Shown: in pieces, positions 1 to 8,855 of the stretch
Position numbering within the stretch: position 1 is the stretch's first letter
Layout: every line of letters starts with the position of its first letter
Origin: Bog-752 sp963799395
Lineage (GTDB): Bacteria > Actinomycetota > Thermoleophilia > UBA2241
Direction of reading: 5' to 3'
Assembly: GCA_963799395.1 (NCBI GenBank)
Contig: CAWCWZ010000012.1
Coordinates: forward strand, 1 to 64,000
DNA length: 64,000 bases
Notes under the pieces: model-generated
The model's database searches: none
What the model was told of the DNA's origin: nothing
The model's input: only the letters and a program-made list of their open reading frames with translations
Position numbers and translations under genes: made by a program

Positions 1-1
1 C

Positions 2-1180
2 TTCATGGACGAGATCGACGCCGTCGGGCGCCACAGGGGAGCCGGTTTCGGCGGCGGCAACGACGAGCGCGAGCAGACCTTAAACCAGCTCTTGGTCGAG
101 ATGGACGGCTTCGAGATGAAGGACAACATCATCCTGATCGCCGCCACCAACCGTCCCGACATCTTAGACCCGGCGCTTTTGCGCCCGGGCCGCTTCGACC
201 GCCAGATCGTGGTCGACCGTCCCGACAGAAGCGGCCGCCAGGCCATCTTGGAGGTCCACACCCGGGGCAAGCCGATCGCCAAGCACATCGACTTGGACAC
301 CCTGGCCGCCCAGACCCCGGGCTTTACCGGCGCCGACCTCGCCAACCTGGTGAACGAGGCCGCCCTTCTGGCCGCCCGCCACGGCAAGAAGATCATCGAC
401 ATGCCCGAGCTCGAAGAGGGCATCATGCGGGTCCTGGCCGGCCCCGAGAAGAAGAGCCGCCTGCTGTCGGCCGCCGAGCGCACGATCACCGCCTACCACG
501 AGATGGGCCACGCCCTGGTGGGCCACTACTTAACGCACACCGACCCGGTCCACAAGATCTCGATCGTCAGCCGCGGGGCCGCCCTGGGCTTTACCATCTC
601 GCTGCCCGCCGAAGACAAGTTCTTAACGACCATGGGCGAACTGAACGACACCCTGGCCATGACCCTCGGCGGCCGGGCCGCCGAGGAGATCCAGTTCGGC
701 GAGATCACGACCGGCGCCGCCAACGACTTGGAGAAGGCCACCGACACCGCCAAGCAGATGATCATGCGCTGGGGCATGAGCGAGAAGCTCGGGCCCCGCA
801 CCCTGGGCCACAACCAGGCGATGCCCTTCCTGGGAAGGGACTTCTCCCAGGAGCCCGACTACTCAGAGGAGATCGCCCGCGCCATCGACGACGAGATCCG
901 GCGCATCATCGAGGACGCCCACGAGCGCGCCCGCAGCGTGCTCTCCGCCCACCGCGAGCAACTCGATGCGACCGCCAAGATCCTGATCGAGCGCGAGACC
1001 CTGGAGCGCGGCGAGTTCGAGGCGCTGCTGGCCGGCACCCCCGAAGAAGAGGTCTTCCGCGAGAAGGACGCGAAGGCCCGCCAGCGCAGCGCCGGCGAGG
1101 GTGCAGGCGAGAAGCGCGCCCCGACGCCGCGGCAGCCGCGGGTCGGCCCTCCGCTGCCGGCCGACTCGATGCCCTCCTGA
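2..1180 (+). CDS. ftsH: ATP-dependent zinc metalloprotease FtsH (5' end outside window)
   Basis: Membrane-anchored AAA+ protease that degrades misfolded membrane and regulatory proteins. The window opens inside the ATPase domain at the Walker B motif (FMDEIDAVG). The second region of homology follows, with the arginine finger (LLRPGRFDR), and then the M41 peptidase with the zinc motif HEMGH near bases 497-511. A downstream Asp in GAANDLEKAT fits the third metal ligand. About 392 residues are present, so the N-terminal membrane segments and Walker A lie upstream. The last ~40 residues are a charged, Pro/Arg-rich tail. At least four TTA leucine codons (bases 80, 164, 530, 623) are odd for such a G/C-rich region. 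Family assignment is certain. Confidence 0.97.
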   Translation, partial: FMDEIDAVGRHRGAGFGGGNDEREQTLNQLLVEMDGFEMKDNIILIAATNRPDILDPALLRPGRFDRQIVVDRPDRSGRQAILEVHTRGKPIAKHIDLDTLAAQTPGFTGADLANLVNEAALLAARHGKKIIDMPELEEGIMRVLAGPEKKSRLLSAAERTITAYHEMGHALVGHYLTHTDPVHKISIVSRGAALGFTISLPAEDKFLTTMGELNDTLAMTLGGRAAEEIQFGEITTGAANDLEKATDTAKQMIMRWGMSEKLGPRTLGHNQAMPFLGRDFSQEPDYSEEIARAIDDEIRRIIEDAHERARSVLSAHREQLDATAKILIERETLERGEFEALLAGTPEEEVFREKDAKARQRSAGEGAGEKRAPTPRQPRVGPPLPADSMPS

Positions 1181-1228
1181 GAGTCGAGAGTCCCGAGGGC
1201 GCCGCCTGAGTCCGCCGCCGGCGGTGCC

Positions 1229-1840
1229 TCAGCGGTCGCGCGGGACGCGGCTCAGCGTCATCGACCAGGTTCCCACGGAGACGGCGCCCACGAAGCACAG
1301 CAAGAGCCCGACCGCGAGCCACTCGAGCCAGTGACGCCGCTCGACGACCGACAGCACGTCGACGGCGCACACGGCGAAGGCGAGGTAGCTGAGCCGCTGC
1401 GGCAGGTCGGGATGCCAGACGGGCGCCCAGCCGATGAACCAGACGGCCGTGGCCAGCGCGATGAACAGCACGGTGGCCCACACCGCGTGGGCGGCGTAGT
1501 CGTTCTCTGAGAAGATCCCGGTCATCACCAGGGCCACGGCGCCGACGATACCGCTGATCTGGCCGACGGCGATGAGCAGCTTCATGGCGATGTGCTGGCC
1601 GCGGGCCCAAGCCCGCAGACCGACGAAGAAGGCCGCGAGAACGGCGCCGACGGCGACCATGTCGAGCCGGAAGAAGATGGAGCCCCTGGGGCTCAGGAGC
1701 GTGTTGCCGAGGTCGCTGATCCAGTTGGCCGCGGGGCTGAAGGCCCACGGATAGTAGGCGTAGGCCACGATCGCCAGCGTGATGCTGACGATGATGGTCG
1801 CGAGTCCGGCGATGGTCGCCAGCGGTGGTCGTCGTTTCAC
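1229..1840 (-). CDS. DUF998-like integral membrane protein
   Basis: A 203-residue protein with about six hydrophobic segments. The first loop carries the motif NWISDLGN, which resembles the conserved ISxLG segment of DUF998 membrane proteins, whose function is unknown. The GTG start at 1840 is preferred: it lies about 11 bases after a GAGG sequence, and the first transmembrane helix begins only a few residues in. An ATG at 1921 would add a non-hydrophobic, Cys-containing extension. The gene converges on ftsH and is divergent from yajC. Membrane location is clear; the family name is from memory of the motif and less sure. Confidence 0.7.
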   Translation of the reverse strand: MKRRPPLATIAGLATIIVSITLAIVAYAYYPWAFSPAANWISDLGNTLLSPRGSIFFRLDMVAVGAVLAAFFVGLRAWARGQHIAMKLLIAVGQISGIVGAVALVMTGIFSENDYAAHAVWATVLFIALATAVWFIGWAPVWHPDLPQRLSYLAFAVCAVDVLSVVERRHWLEWLAVGLLLCFVGAVSVGTWSMTLSRVPRDR

Positions 1841-2018
1841 GTCGTGCTCACCCTCTTGTCTTTGGGCGCAGCCTGCGGTCATGTTGCTGCAGCAAGGGCG
1901 CGGCCATGGGTCGGTTCTCAAGGCCTCGTCAGACGCTACCTATCCAACGCGCTGCGGTCAACTTCTGACCGGCGGCCGGTGGGGCGCCGTCATCCCCGAC
2001 AAAGGCGGAGAGGCTGAA

Positions 2019-2303
2019 GTGAAAGTCGATATCCTGGTCATCTACGTAGTCGTCGTGATCGCCGTCTTCTACCTGCTCATGGTGCGACCGCAGCGCCGGC
2101 GACGCCAGGCTCAGCGGGACCTGCTGGCGGCGGTCAAGAAGGGAGACGAGATCGTGACCCGCGACGGCCTGTGCGGCACGGTCCGGCAGGTCGGCGACAC
2201 GTTCGTCGTGCTCGAGATCGCCGATCACAAGAAGGTCCGGCTGCTCAAGTCGGCCGTCACCCAGGTGCTGAGCCGGCGCGAGCGCCCCCGGACCAGGAAC
2301 TGA
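2019..2303 (+). CDS. yajC: Preprotein translocase subunit YajC
   Basis: A 94-residue accessory subunit of the Sec holo-translocon (SecDF-YajC). A single N-terminal transmembrane helix is followed by the diagnostic MVRPQRRR stretch, then the small beta-rich domain with the family pattern KKGDEIVTRDGLCGTV and a charged tail. The GTG start at 2019 sits behind a GGAGAGG sequence and gives the usual family length. No secD or secF lies beside it here, unlike in many genomes. Confidence 0.93.
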   Translation: MKVDILVIYVVVVIAVFYLLMVRPQRRRRQAQRDLLAAVKKGDEIVTRDGLCGTVRQVGDTFVVLEIADHKKVRLLKSAVTQVLSRRERPRTRN

Positions 2304-2325
2304 CCGGGGCCGCCAGGGGCCCGGA

Positions 2326-2376
2326 GAGCGTCGGCCGCGAGCGTCGGCCGCGAGCGTCGGCCGCGAGCGTCGGCCG
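2326..2376 (+). repeat. 13-bp tandem repeat, about 3.9 copies
   Basis: The unit GAGCGTCGGCCGC is repeated head to tail (2326-2338, 2339-2351, 2352-2364, then a partial copy) just downstream of yajC. The 328 bases between yajC and sepF hold nothing else I can support: the short reading frames there have biased composition and no ribosome binding site. Confidence 0.85.
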
Positions 2377-2631
2377 GCGGGTGATGCATGGCGAGCGCCG
2401 GGCCCGGCCGCGGCGCCGTGAACGTCGCCACGGTCGGCCCAACGGCGAGCGCGAGAGGAACCCGGCGCCCGCCGGCGAAGCAGGCAACGGTCCCGGCTTT
2501 ACGGTACGCGGGACTCGCTGCCGCCGTGCGACCGCCGCAGTCGGCCTTTCGCGCGTCGTTTGCGAGCGGGGCGACAGCCCCGGACCGGTGGCGCGGATCT
2601 ACCCAGTCACGGACGTGGAGAAGCTGTAGCG

Positions 2632-3087
2632 ATGAGTGCGAGTGATTCCTGGCGCCGGGCACGGGGTCGTCTTGAGACGGCTCTGGCCTGGTCGGCGGAC
2701 AGAGACGACGGTCGCGATCGCGGCTGGGATGGCGAGGACTTCGGCGACCACGTCGCCGCTCGCGACGATCGCGACCGCGAGTCCTCGCTACAGCTCGTTC
2801 AGGCGGCGCGTCAGAAGATCAGCGTCGTCGCCGTCGCCACCTACGCCGATGCCCAGCGGGCGGCCGACGCCTTCCGCCGCGACACGCCGGTCATGGTCGA
2901 CCTGGCGGGCTGCGAGACCGAGGTCGCACGCCGCGTGACCGATTTCTGCAGCGGCCTCACCTACGCGCGAGACGGCGGCCTGCGCGTCATCGCCGACGAT
3001 CTGCTCCTGCTCGTCCCGACCCACGTCGAGCTCTCCGGCGACGAGCGCCGGGGTCTCGCCGGCGGGGGCTTCTACAACCAGGCCTAG
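2632..3087 (+). CDS. sepF: Cell division protein SepF
   Basis: A 151-residue protein whose last ~85 residues match SepF, the FtsZ-binding membrane-tethering protein of the division ring in Gram-positives and Cyanobacteria. Visible family features are the strand ISVVAVATYADAQ, the segment DTPVMVDLAG, the helix VARRVTDFCSGLTYA and the terminal LLLVPTHVELSG. The N-terminal ~60 residues are charged linker; the membrane-binding helix is not obvious. The ATG follows GTGGAG by about 11 bases. It is not beside ftsZ or ylmE-type genes as usual; an MttB-family gene follows after 27 bases. Confidence 0.88.
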   Translation: MSASDSWRRARGRLETALAWSADRDDGRDRGWDGEDFGDHVAARDDRDRESSLQLVQAARQKISVVAVATYADAQRAADAFRRDTPVMVDLAGCETEVARRVTDFCSGLTYARDGGLRVIADDLLLLVPTHVELSGDERRGLAGGGFYNQA

Positions 3088-3114
3088 GCGCCGCCGCACG
3101 GCGAAGGAGGTCCG

Positions 3115-4531
3115 ATGGCACGGGCGCGGATCAGCTTCCTGACCGACGACGAGAAGGAGAGACCTGCACGAGCAGACCCTCGACGTCCTCGATCGCACCG
3201 GTATCGCGTTCAACACCCCACTCGCGATCGACCTGCTCGAGGACGCGGGGGCGGTGGTCGAGCGCGACTCGCTGAGAGCGCGCCTGCCGCGCGAGCTCGT
3301 CGAATCCTGCCTCGCGCTCGCGCCCCGGCAGGTGCTGCTGGCCGCCCGCGACCCCGGCCACGACGTGCTCGTCGGCGACGGCAGCCTCACGTTCACGAGC
3401 GACGGCACCGCGACGTACGTGCTCGACGACGCCACCGGCCAGCGACACGACGGCAGCGCCGCCGATCTGCGCACGATCATGACGCTACTCGACGCCATGC
3501 CCAACTGCGACTACGTGTGGCCGACGATCTCGGCTCGCGACCTCGACCCGCAGACGGCCAACCTCGAGATCGAGGCGATCTCGTTCGCCAGCTGCGCCAA
3601 GCACGTCCAGGACGAGGTCCGCGAACCGCAGTTCGTGGCGCCGCTGCTCGAGATGTTCGCCGCGGTGGCCGGCGCGCCGGTCCGCGAACGGCCCGTGTTC
3701 TCGACGATCAACTGCACCATCGCCCCCCTGCAGCACGACGCCCCCATGACCGAGGCCAGCCTGGCCCTGGCGCGGGCCGGCGTGCCGATCGTCGTGATGC
3801 CGATGCCCCTCATGGGCACGACGGCCCCGATGAGCGTGGCGGCGACGACGGTGATCACCATGGCCGAGCTGCTGTCGGCCGTCGTCCTCTTCCAGCTCGC
3901 CGCGCCGGGGTGCCCGCTGATCGCGGCTCCCGAACCGGCGGTCGCCGACCTGCGTTCCGGCCTTTACCTGTGCGGAGCGCCGGAGCTCACGCTGATGTCG
4001 CTGGCCTGCGTCGAGATGTGCAAGCACTACGGCCTGCCCGCGCAGGGCCCGGGGTTCGGCGGCGACGGCAAGGCGGCCGACTTTCAGGAGGCCGCCGAGG
4101 GCGTCGCGGCCTGTGTTGGCGGTGCGCTTGTGGGCTCCGACACCGTCGTCGGCCTGGGCACCTTCGACGGCGCCCAAGGCACGAGTTTGGCCAAGATCGT
4201 GCTCGACGACGACGTCGCCGGGCTGGTCAAGCGGCTCGCCGCCGAAACTCCGTTCGGGGCGGCGGCGGCGTTAGCCGACGACATTCGCGAGGTGGGGCCC
4301 GGCGGTCACTTCCTCGGCAGGCGCTCCACCCGCCAAGGTCGCGCCTCGGTGTGGCAACCGGCGGTGTTCCGGCGCGGTACGTTCGAATCGCACCGCGACC
4401 GCACGGTGGTCGGCGACGCTCTCGAGCGGGCGCACTCCTTGCTCGCGGAGCACGAGGTGACGCCGCTGCCCGAAGACGTTCAGGGCGAGATCGAGACCGT
4501 GATCGCGGCCTTCCGGCGCGGCGTCTCGTAG
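3115..4531 (+). CDS. MttB-family (trimethylamine methyltransferase-like) corrinoid methyltransferase, frame-disrupted
   Basis: Homologue of MttB, which transfers a methyl group from a quaternary or tertiary amine to a corrinoid protein. The protein begins in one frame (ARISFLTDDEKER) and continues in the +1 frame from LHEQTLDVLDRTG, so one extra base lies near 3158-3163. The corrected product is about 471 residues, normal for the family. The long second frame is intact to the TAG stop at 4531. No in-frame amber codon occurs within it, so this belongs to the non-pyrrolysine branch (known example: the glycine betaine methyltransferase MtgB); substrate unknown. The start follows a strong GAAGGAGG. 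No corrinoid protein or reactivase gene is nearby. The break looks like a sequencing indel. Confidence 0.85.
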
Positions 4532-4533
4532 TC

Positions 4534-4577
4534 GGGACGGGGCGGGGGCGGCCATCCGGCCGCCCCCGCCCCGTCCC
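4534..4577 (+). terminator. Strong hairpin after the MttB-family gene
   Basis: A perfect 20-bp inverted repeat (4534-4553 with 4558-4577) with a 4-base loop starts two bases after the stop codon. It is extremely GC-rich and lacks a U tract, as is common in high-GC genomes. Confidence 0.8.
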
Positions 4578-4592
4578 TGCTGTCGGCTTCGT

Positions 4593-4620
4593 GAGCCCGC
4601 GCCCCCCAGGGCGCGGGCTC
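4593..4620 (-). terminator. Hairpin after the secreted three-repeat gene
   Basis: A perfect 12-bp inverted repeat (4593-4604 with 4609-4620, loop CCCA) abuts the stop codon of the minus-strand gene. Together with the hairpin at 4534 it separates two convergent genes. Confidence 0.7.
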
Positions 4621-5646
4621 TCACTTGCTCGGCTGCCAGACGAAGGCGCGCCCGACGTCGTAGACGGGCGTGCCGGGGTCGCTGTGATCGATCGACCCCG
4701 CGACGACGATCGAGTCGCCCACGAGATCGGGTGTGAGCGTCGCCGTGGTGACGGCGCCGTCGGCGAACGTGCGGATCACGCTGGCGGGCGTCACGGTGAG
4801 AATGAGGTCGCTGCCGACGTCACCGTGGACGGCGCGTGAACCACGCGTGACCGTGACGGTGATCGTGCCGGCGGTCTGGTCGACCGCGGAGACAGAACCG
4901 AGGCAGGCGAACCACTTGAGCTGCCCGACCGGCACGACGTGATGCACGACCACGCACGAGGCCGTGAACACCGGGGCGCTCGGGTCGGTGCGATCGGCGT
5001 GGCCGACGATGCACACGCGGTCGCCGGCGGTGATGTCGCCGATGGCGCCCGCGGTGACGGCGCGGCCCTGTGCAACGAAGATCTTCGCGCCGGCGGCCAG
5101 GTCGATGTTCACGTCCTTGCCGGCCGAACCGCGCAGGCCGCGCGAGCCGCGGCAGACGTGGACGACCAGCGCGTCGGCCTGCAGGTCGACCGAGGTGACG
5201 GTACCCCGGCACAGGAACCGGGCATGAGCGGCCGGATGCCAGACCAGGGCCTTGACGAGGTCGTAGACCGGCGCGTCGGGATCGCTTGAGTCGATCGTCC
5301 CGCGGGCCACCAGGAGCTCGCCCGCGGACACGTCGCCGAGAGTGACGGCCGTGGTTGCGCAGTGCGCTCGCGTGGCGAGGACGCTGTCGGCGGTGACGGT
5401 CAGCGTCAGGCTCTGGCCGACCGACCCCTGCAGGGCGATCGACGCGCGCTTGACAGTGACGGTGATCGTGCTGGCCGTCTGATCGACGGCGGTGACCTTG
5501 CCGAGACAGGTGAAGGTCTGACCGGCGGTGGCGTCACCCGCGCCACGGCTCGCGGACGGCTTGGCCTGAGCCAGAGCCGGCGCGGCCAGGCTGAGCGCCA
5601 GGACACAGAGTAGAGCGGGCAGGATCAGTCTCCTCGGGGATCTCAT
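4621..5646 (-). CDS. Secreted protein with three tandem ~105-residue beta-rich repeats
   Basis: A 341-residue protein with a clear Sec signal peptide (LILPALLCVLALSLAAPALA). Three homologous units follow. Each opens with an aromatic or Phe residue, a Cys and GxVxxVD (FTCLGKVTAVD, RFLCRGTVTSVD, WFACLGSVSAVD), passes through a TITVTV-like strand and a GSRxxxGxxG turn, and closes with a DPxxPVYD-like segment before the next unit. This resembles DUF5666-type OB-like repeats, but I cannot confirm the family. Each unit has at least one Cys, so disulfides are plausible. The ATG follows a GGAGG by four bases. Function unknown; location extracellular or cell-surface. Confidence 0.75.
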   Translation of the reverse strand: MRSPRRLILPALLCVLALSLAAPALAQAKPSASRGAGDATAGQTFTCLGKVTAVDQTASTITVTVKRASIALQGSVGQSLTLTVTADSVLATRAHCATTAVTLGDVSAGELLVARGTIDSSDPDAPVYDLVKALVWHPAAHARFLCRGTVTSVDLQADALVVHVCRGSRGLRGSAGKDVNIDLAAGAKIFVAQGRAVTAGAIGDITAGDRVCIVGHADRTDPSAPVFTASCVVVHHVVPVGQLKWFACLGSVSAVDQTAGTITVTVTRGSRAVHGDVGSDLILTVTPASVIRTFADGAVTTATLTPDLVGDSIVVAGSIDHSDPGTPVYDVGRAFVWQPSK

Positions 5647-5896
5647 GCGGCCTCCGTCGCTCGGGGTGGGGCAGGACTTCCGACAAGGAATGTCGGTACG
5701 CGGTGACCAGGCGATGAGGGAACTCGACGCGGAACCGTCGTCAGCTCGGACAGCGCTCGCGGTCGAACGCGAGAGGGCGACCGGATTTGGACGCGCTTCG
5801 GCGGGGAAGAGCTGAAGGCAGCGGCCTCGCGGGCGCGGCCGCGCCCGAGGAGCTGGCGCCGCCACCACGGCGACTCTCTCTTGCGAAACCCAGACG

Positions 5897-7220
5897 ATGA
5901 TGAGCACAGCACGGGTGCAGAGGCGGGACCCCGTCGCCTCCGGCTTCGGTCGGGGGCGTTCTCAAGCTCGCCCTCATCGCCGTCACCGACTTCACCGTCT
6001 GGCTCGGCTCGGGCGCGATCCTGCCCTACCTGCCGGTCTTCCTCAGGGAGCAGGCGCACGCCTCGCTGTCGCTGATCGCCCTCGTCGCCGCGGCCTACTT
6101 CATCGGCGTCTTCAGCTTCTCGACCTACTTCGGTCGCCTCAGCGACCGCGTCAGGCGCCGGCCGATGATCATCGCCGGGACAGTGCTCTACGCGGTCGCG
6201 ACCGGGCTCTTCCTCACGACCACCCAGCCCGGCTGGTTCGTCGTCTTTCGCTTCGTCGAGGGCATGGGCGCGGCGGCGGTGGTGCCGGCCGCCCAGGCCT
6301 TCGTCGCCGACATCACGGTCGACGAGAACCGCAGCCGGGCCTACGGCTGGCTGACCTCGGCCCAGTTCGCCGGCCTCATCATCGGGCCGGCCCTGGCGTG
6401 GCCGCTCTATGCTCTGGGCGGCGGGCACGGCACCCGAGCCTTCGACGCCGTCTTCGTCTTCGGCGCGGCGCTCACGGCCGTCGTGGCCGTGGTGCTGACC
6501 GTCTTTCTGCGCGAACCGCGCCACGCCGGCGTCGCTCGTCGTGCCCTGCCCCGGGAGCGGCCGCCGCTGCGCGTACTGCTGACCAGGCCGGTGGCGGCCA
6601 TCATCGTGGCCGTGGCCGCCGCCGAGTTCGCCATGGGCGCCTGGGAGGTGGTATGGAGCCTCTGGTTGCGTCACATCGGCGCTTCGATGCGCGTCGTCGG
6701 TCTCACCTGGATCGCCTTCAGCGTGCCGATGGCCTTCTCGTTCGTCGGCGGTCGCGTGGCCGACCGCCACAGCCGCTTCGCCCTCATGTTCTGGGGCTTC
6801 GCGATCACCGGGGCGAGCTGGATCGTCTTCTCCCTGACTCGCGATCTGACCGCGTATCTCGCCGCGATGCTGATCGGCGGCGCGGCCTTCGCCGTCGCCT
6901 TCCCGGCCAAGCAGGCGTTCCTCGTGCAGGTCGCCGCCCCTCGCTGGCTCGGGTCGGTCCAGGGTCTCGAGCAGACCGCCATGCAGCTCGCGGCGCTGGT
7001 CGGCACGCTCACGGCGCCGCTCCTCTACGGTCTGATCGGTGGCTACCTCTTCGCCGTCGGCGGCGCCGTCGCCCTCGGCGGCCTGCTGGTCGCCGCTCCG
7101 ACCTTGCGCAGGGAGTGGGCCTGCGTCGCGGGAGGCAGCGGCGCGCGCAGCTGCGCGGAAACCGCGCCGCCCCGGCCGCACGACGGCCTGGCCGTGGAGT
7201 GGTCGAGCACGGAGGAGTAG
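5897..7220 (+). CDS. Major facilitator superfamily transporter, frame-disrupted near the N-terminus
   Basis: A drug-efflux-like MFS permease of about 440 residues. The first transmembrane helix (LALIAVTDFTVWLGSG) lies in a frame with no start codon upstream. An ATG at 5897 in the neighbouring frame gives a plausible N-terminus (MMSTARVQRRD) that joins it if one G is removed from the five-G run at 5952-5956. The loop between helices 2 and 3 carries the MFS signature-like GRLSDRVRRRP, and a second copy GGRVADRHSRF is in the C-terminal half, as expected for the duplicated fold. An ATG at 6165 would remove two helices and is not the true start. Substrate unknown. No clear ribosome binding site precedes 5897. 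Confidence 0.8.
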
Positions 7221-7277
7221 GGGGCGGCCGCGATGCCGACCCCGGTGCGCCGTGGCGCGGCCGGCGGTGGGCCCGTC

Positions 7278-7598
7278 CTAGATGACGTAGGCGCAGCCGT
7301 TCCAGGACGCGCGGACCCGGCGGCCGCGCCGCGTGAGGTCGAGGACGAGCTCCTCTGGTCCGGGGCGGGCGCCGGCGTCGAGGTACAGCTCGAACCCGCC
7401 GGCGTCGATGGGCCCAGCCGTCGAATGCCACCGTGGCGGGCGCGCGACGTCGGCTTCGAGCAGCGTGAGCCGGCCGGTGCCGCAGCAGTGGTGGTCGACC
7501 GTCCACACGTACAAGCGGCCGCCGTGCCGCGCCACGAAGGCGCGGACCTCGTCGTCGGCCACGACGGTCGGTGCGGGGCGAGTCGTCGGCGTCGGCAC
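7278..7598 (-). CDS. Small conserved-looking protein with a Cys-Cys pair
   Basis: A 106-residue soluble protein that I do not recognise. It contains RHGGRLYVWTVDHHCCGTG, an adjacent Cys pair after two histidines, which could bind metal, and ends in WNGCAYVI. The GTG start at 7598 lies four bases after a TGA at 7602 in another frame, suggesting translational coupling to a short upstream ORF. It converges with the MFS gene. Codon use is like its neighbours. Confidence 0.6.
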   Translation of the reverse strand: MPTPTTRPAPTVVADDEVRAFVARHGGRLYVWTVDHHCCGTGRLTLLEADVARPPRWHSTAGPIDAGGFELYLDAGARPGPEELVLDLTRRGRRVRASWNGCAYVI

Positions 7599-7601
7599 GC
7601 G

Positions 7602-7715
7602 TCAGCCCTTCTCGACAGGGTGGGGGGCCTCGGCGAGCGCGCCCAGCAGCTCGACGTCGGCCGCCTCAGAGAATTCGTTCACATCGATCCGACTGTACCC
7701 CGCCTGGAACCGCAC
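7602..7715 (-). CDS. Possible 37-residue upstream ORF
   Basis: A GTG-initiated short frame whose product reads like a real protein (RIDVNEFSEAADVELLGALA). It ends just before the start of the Cys-Cys protein, with GAGAAGG near its end placed to serve as that gene's ribosome binding site. It has no good ribosome binding site of its own. It could be a leader peptide, a coupled small protein or a remnant. The rest of 7716-7863 shows nothing clear. Confidence 0.22.
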   Translation of the reverse strand: MRFQAGYSRIDVNEFSEAADVELLGALAEAPHPVEKG

Positions 7716-7863
7716 GTACCGCTCGCCGCGGGTCCGGCCGACGGACAAACAGTTGGCGGTCCGGCCCGGACGGGTATCGGCATCTCGCGCTGCCGCCGCG
7801 GCGCCTTCGCGCCTCGCCGTTAGCGATGCGCCCAATTGCGGCAGTAGTGGGTGGAGGTGTGAG

Positions 7864-8784
7864 ATGCCGAGATCTATCTGGAAAGGGGCCATCAGCTTCG
7901 GTCTCGTCAATGTGCCCGTGACCCTGTATGCGGCCGAGCGCCAGCAGGAGCTGCGCTTCAACCAGCTCGACAGGCGCACCATGAGCAGGGTGCGCGAGAA
8001 GCGCGTCGACGAGAAGACCGGTCAGGAGGTCCCCTACGAGGAGATCGTCAAGGGCTACGACACCGGCGGCGGACGGTACGTGGTGCTCACCGAGGACGAC
8101 CTCAGGCGGGCGAACCCCAAGGCGACCCAGACGGTCAACATCCTCGGCTTCGTGAACGCCGACGAGATCGACATCGGCTACTTCGTCAAGCCCTTCTACC
8201 TGGCGCCGATCGGCTCCGGCAGGAAGGGCTACGCCCTCCTGCGGGCGGTGCTGCGCGACAGCGGGCGGGTGGCGATCGCCAAGGTCGTCATCCGCACCAG
8301 GGAGTATCTGTGCGCGGTGATCGCCCGGGGCGACGTCCTCGTCCTGGAGACGCTGCGCTACGCCTACGAGCTGCGCGACACCTCCGAGCTCGACCTTCCC
8401 GAGGACGACCTCCAGGCGCTCGGCCTGACGAAGCCCGAGATCACCATGGCCGAGCAGTTGATCGAGGCCATGGTGACCCCCTGGGACCCCGCGGCCTACA
8501 GAGACGAGTACCGCGACGACCTGCTCAGGGTGATCGAGGAGAAGGAGCGCACCGGACGCGTCGAGGAGGTCGCGCCAAGCGAGGGTGTCGGCGCGCCGGC
8601 CGAGGGTCAGGTGGTCGACATCATGGCCCTGCTCAAGCGTAGCGTCGACCAGGTGCGCGGCTCCCGCGGCGCCGGCGCCGAGGACGATGGCGAGGCCCGG
8701 GCGGAGGGCGCGTCCCGGCCGCCGGCCAGAAGCACGGCGCCGGCCAAGCGCGGCGGCAAGGGCGGGCGCCGCAAGGCGGCCTGA
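7864..8784 (+). CDS. ku: Non-homologous end joining protein Ku
   Basis: A 306-residue bacterial Ku that forms homodimers on DNA double-strand ends and recruits LigD. The N-terminus PRSIWKGAISFGLVNVPV is the family signature. The Ku core runs to about residue 260, followed by a Lys/Arg/Ala-rich tail (AKRGGKGGRRKAA) typical of DNA-binding extensions in Ku proteins. The ATG follows GGAGG by six bases. LigD begins 71 bases downstream on the same strand, the normal two-gene NHEJ arrangement. Confidence 0.96.
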   Translation: MPRSIWKGAISFGLVNVPVTLYAAERQQELRFNQLDRRTMSRVREKRVDEKTGQEVPYEEIVKGYDTGGGRYVVLTEDDLRRANPKATQTVNILGFVNADEIDIGYFVKPFYLAPIGSGRKGYALLRAVLRDSGRVAIAKVVIRTREYLCAVIARGDVLVLETLRYAYELRDTSELDLPEDDLQALGLTKPEITMAEQLIEAMVTPWDPAAYRDEYRDDLLRVIEEKERTGRVEEVAPSEGVGAPAEGQVVDIMALLKRSVDQVRGSRGAGAEDDGEARAEGASRPPARSTAPAKRGGKGGRRKAA

Positions 8785-8855
8785 ATGGCGGCGCGTCACG
8801 GGGTCGCGACCGCGGCGCGACGCGACGGCGCGAGCGCGGCGCCGCCGGCGGCGGC

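Noticed and set aside
3115..4531. Pyrrolysine-encoding mttB
   Set aside because: No in-frame TAG within the open second frame; the break near 3160 is a frameshift, not an amber codon.
5643..7181. 512-codon minus-strand frame opposite the MFS gene
   Set aside because: Charged low-complexity product, while the plus strand gives transmembrane helices and MFS loops.
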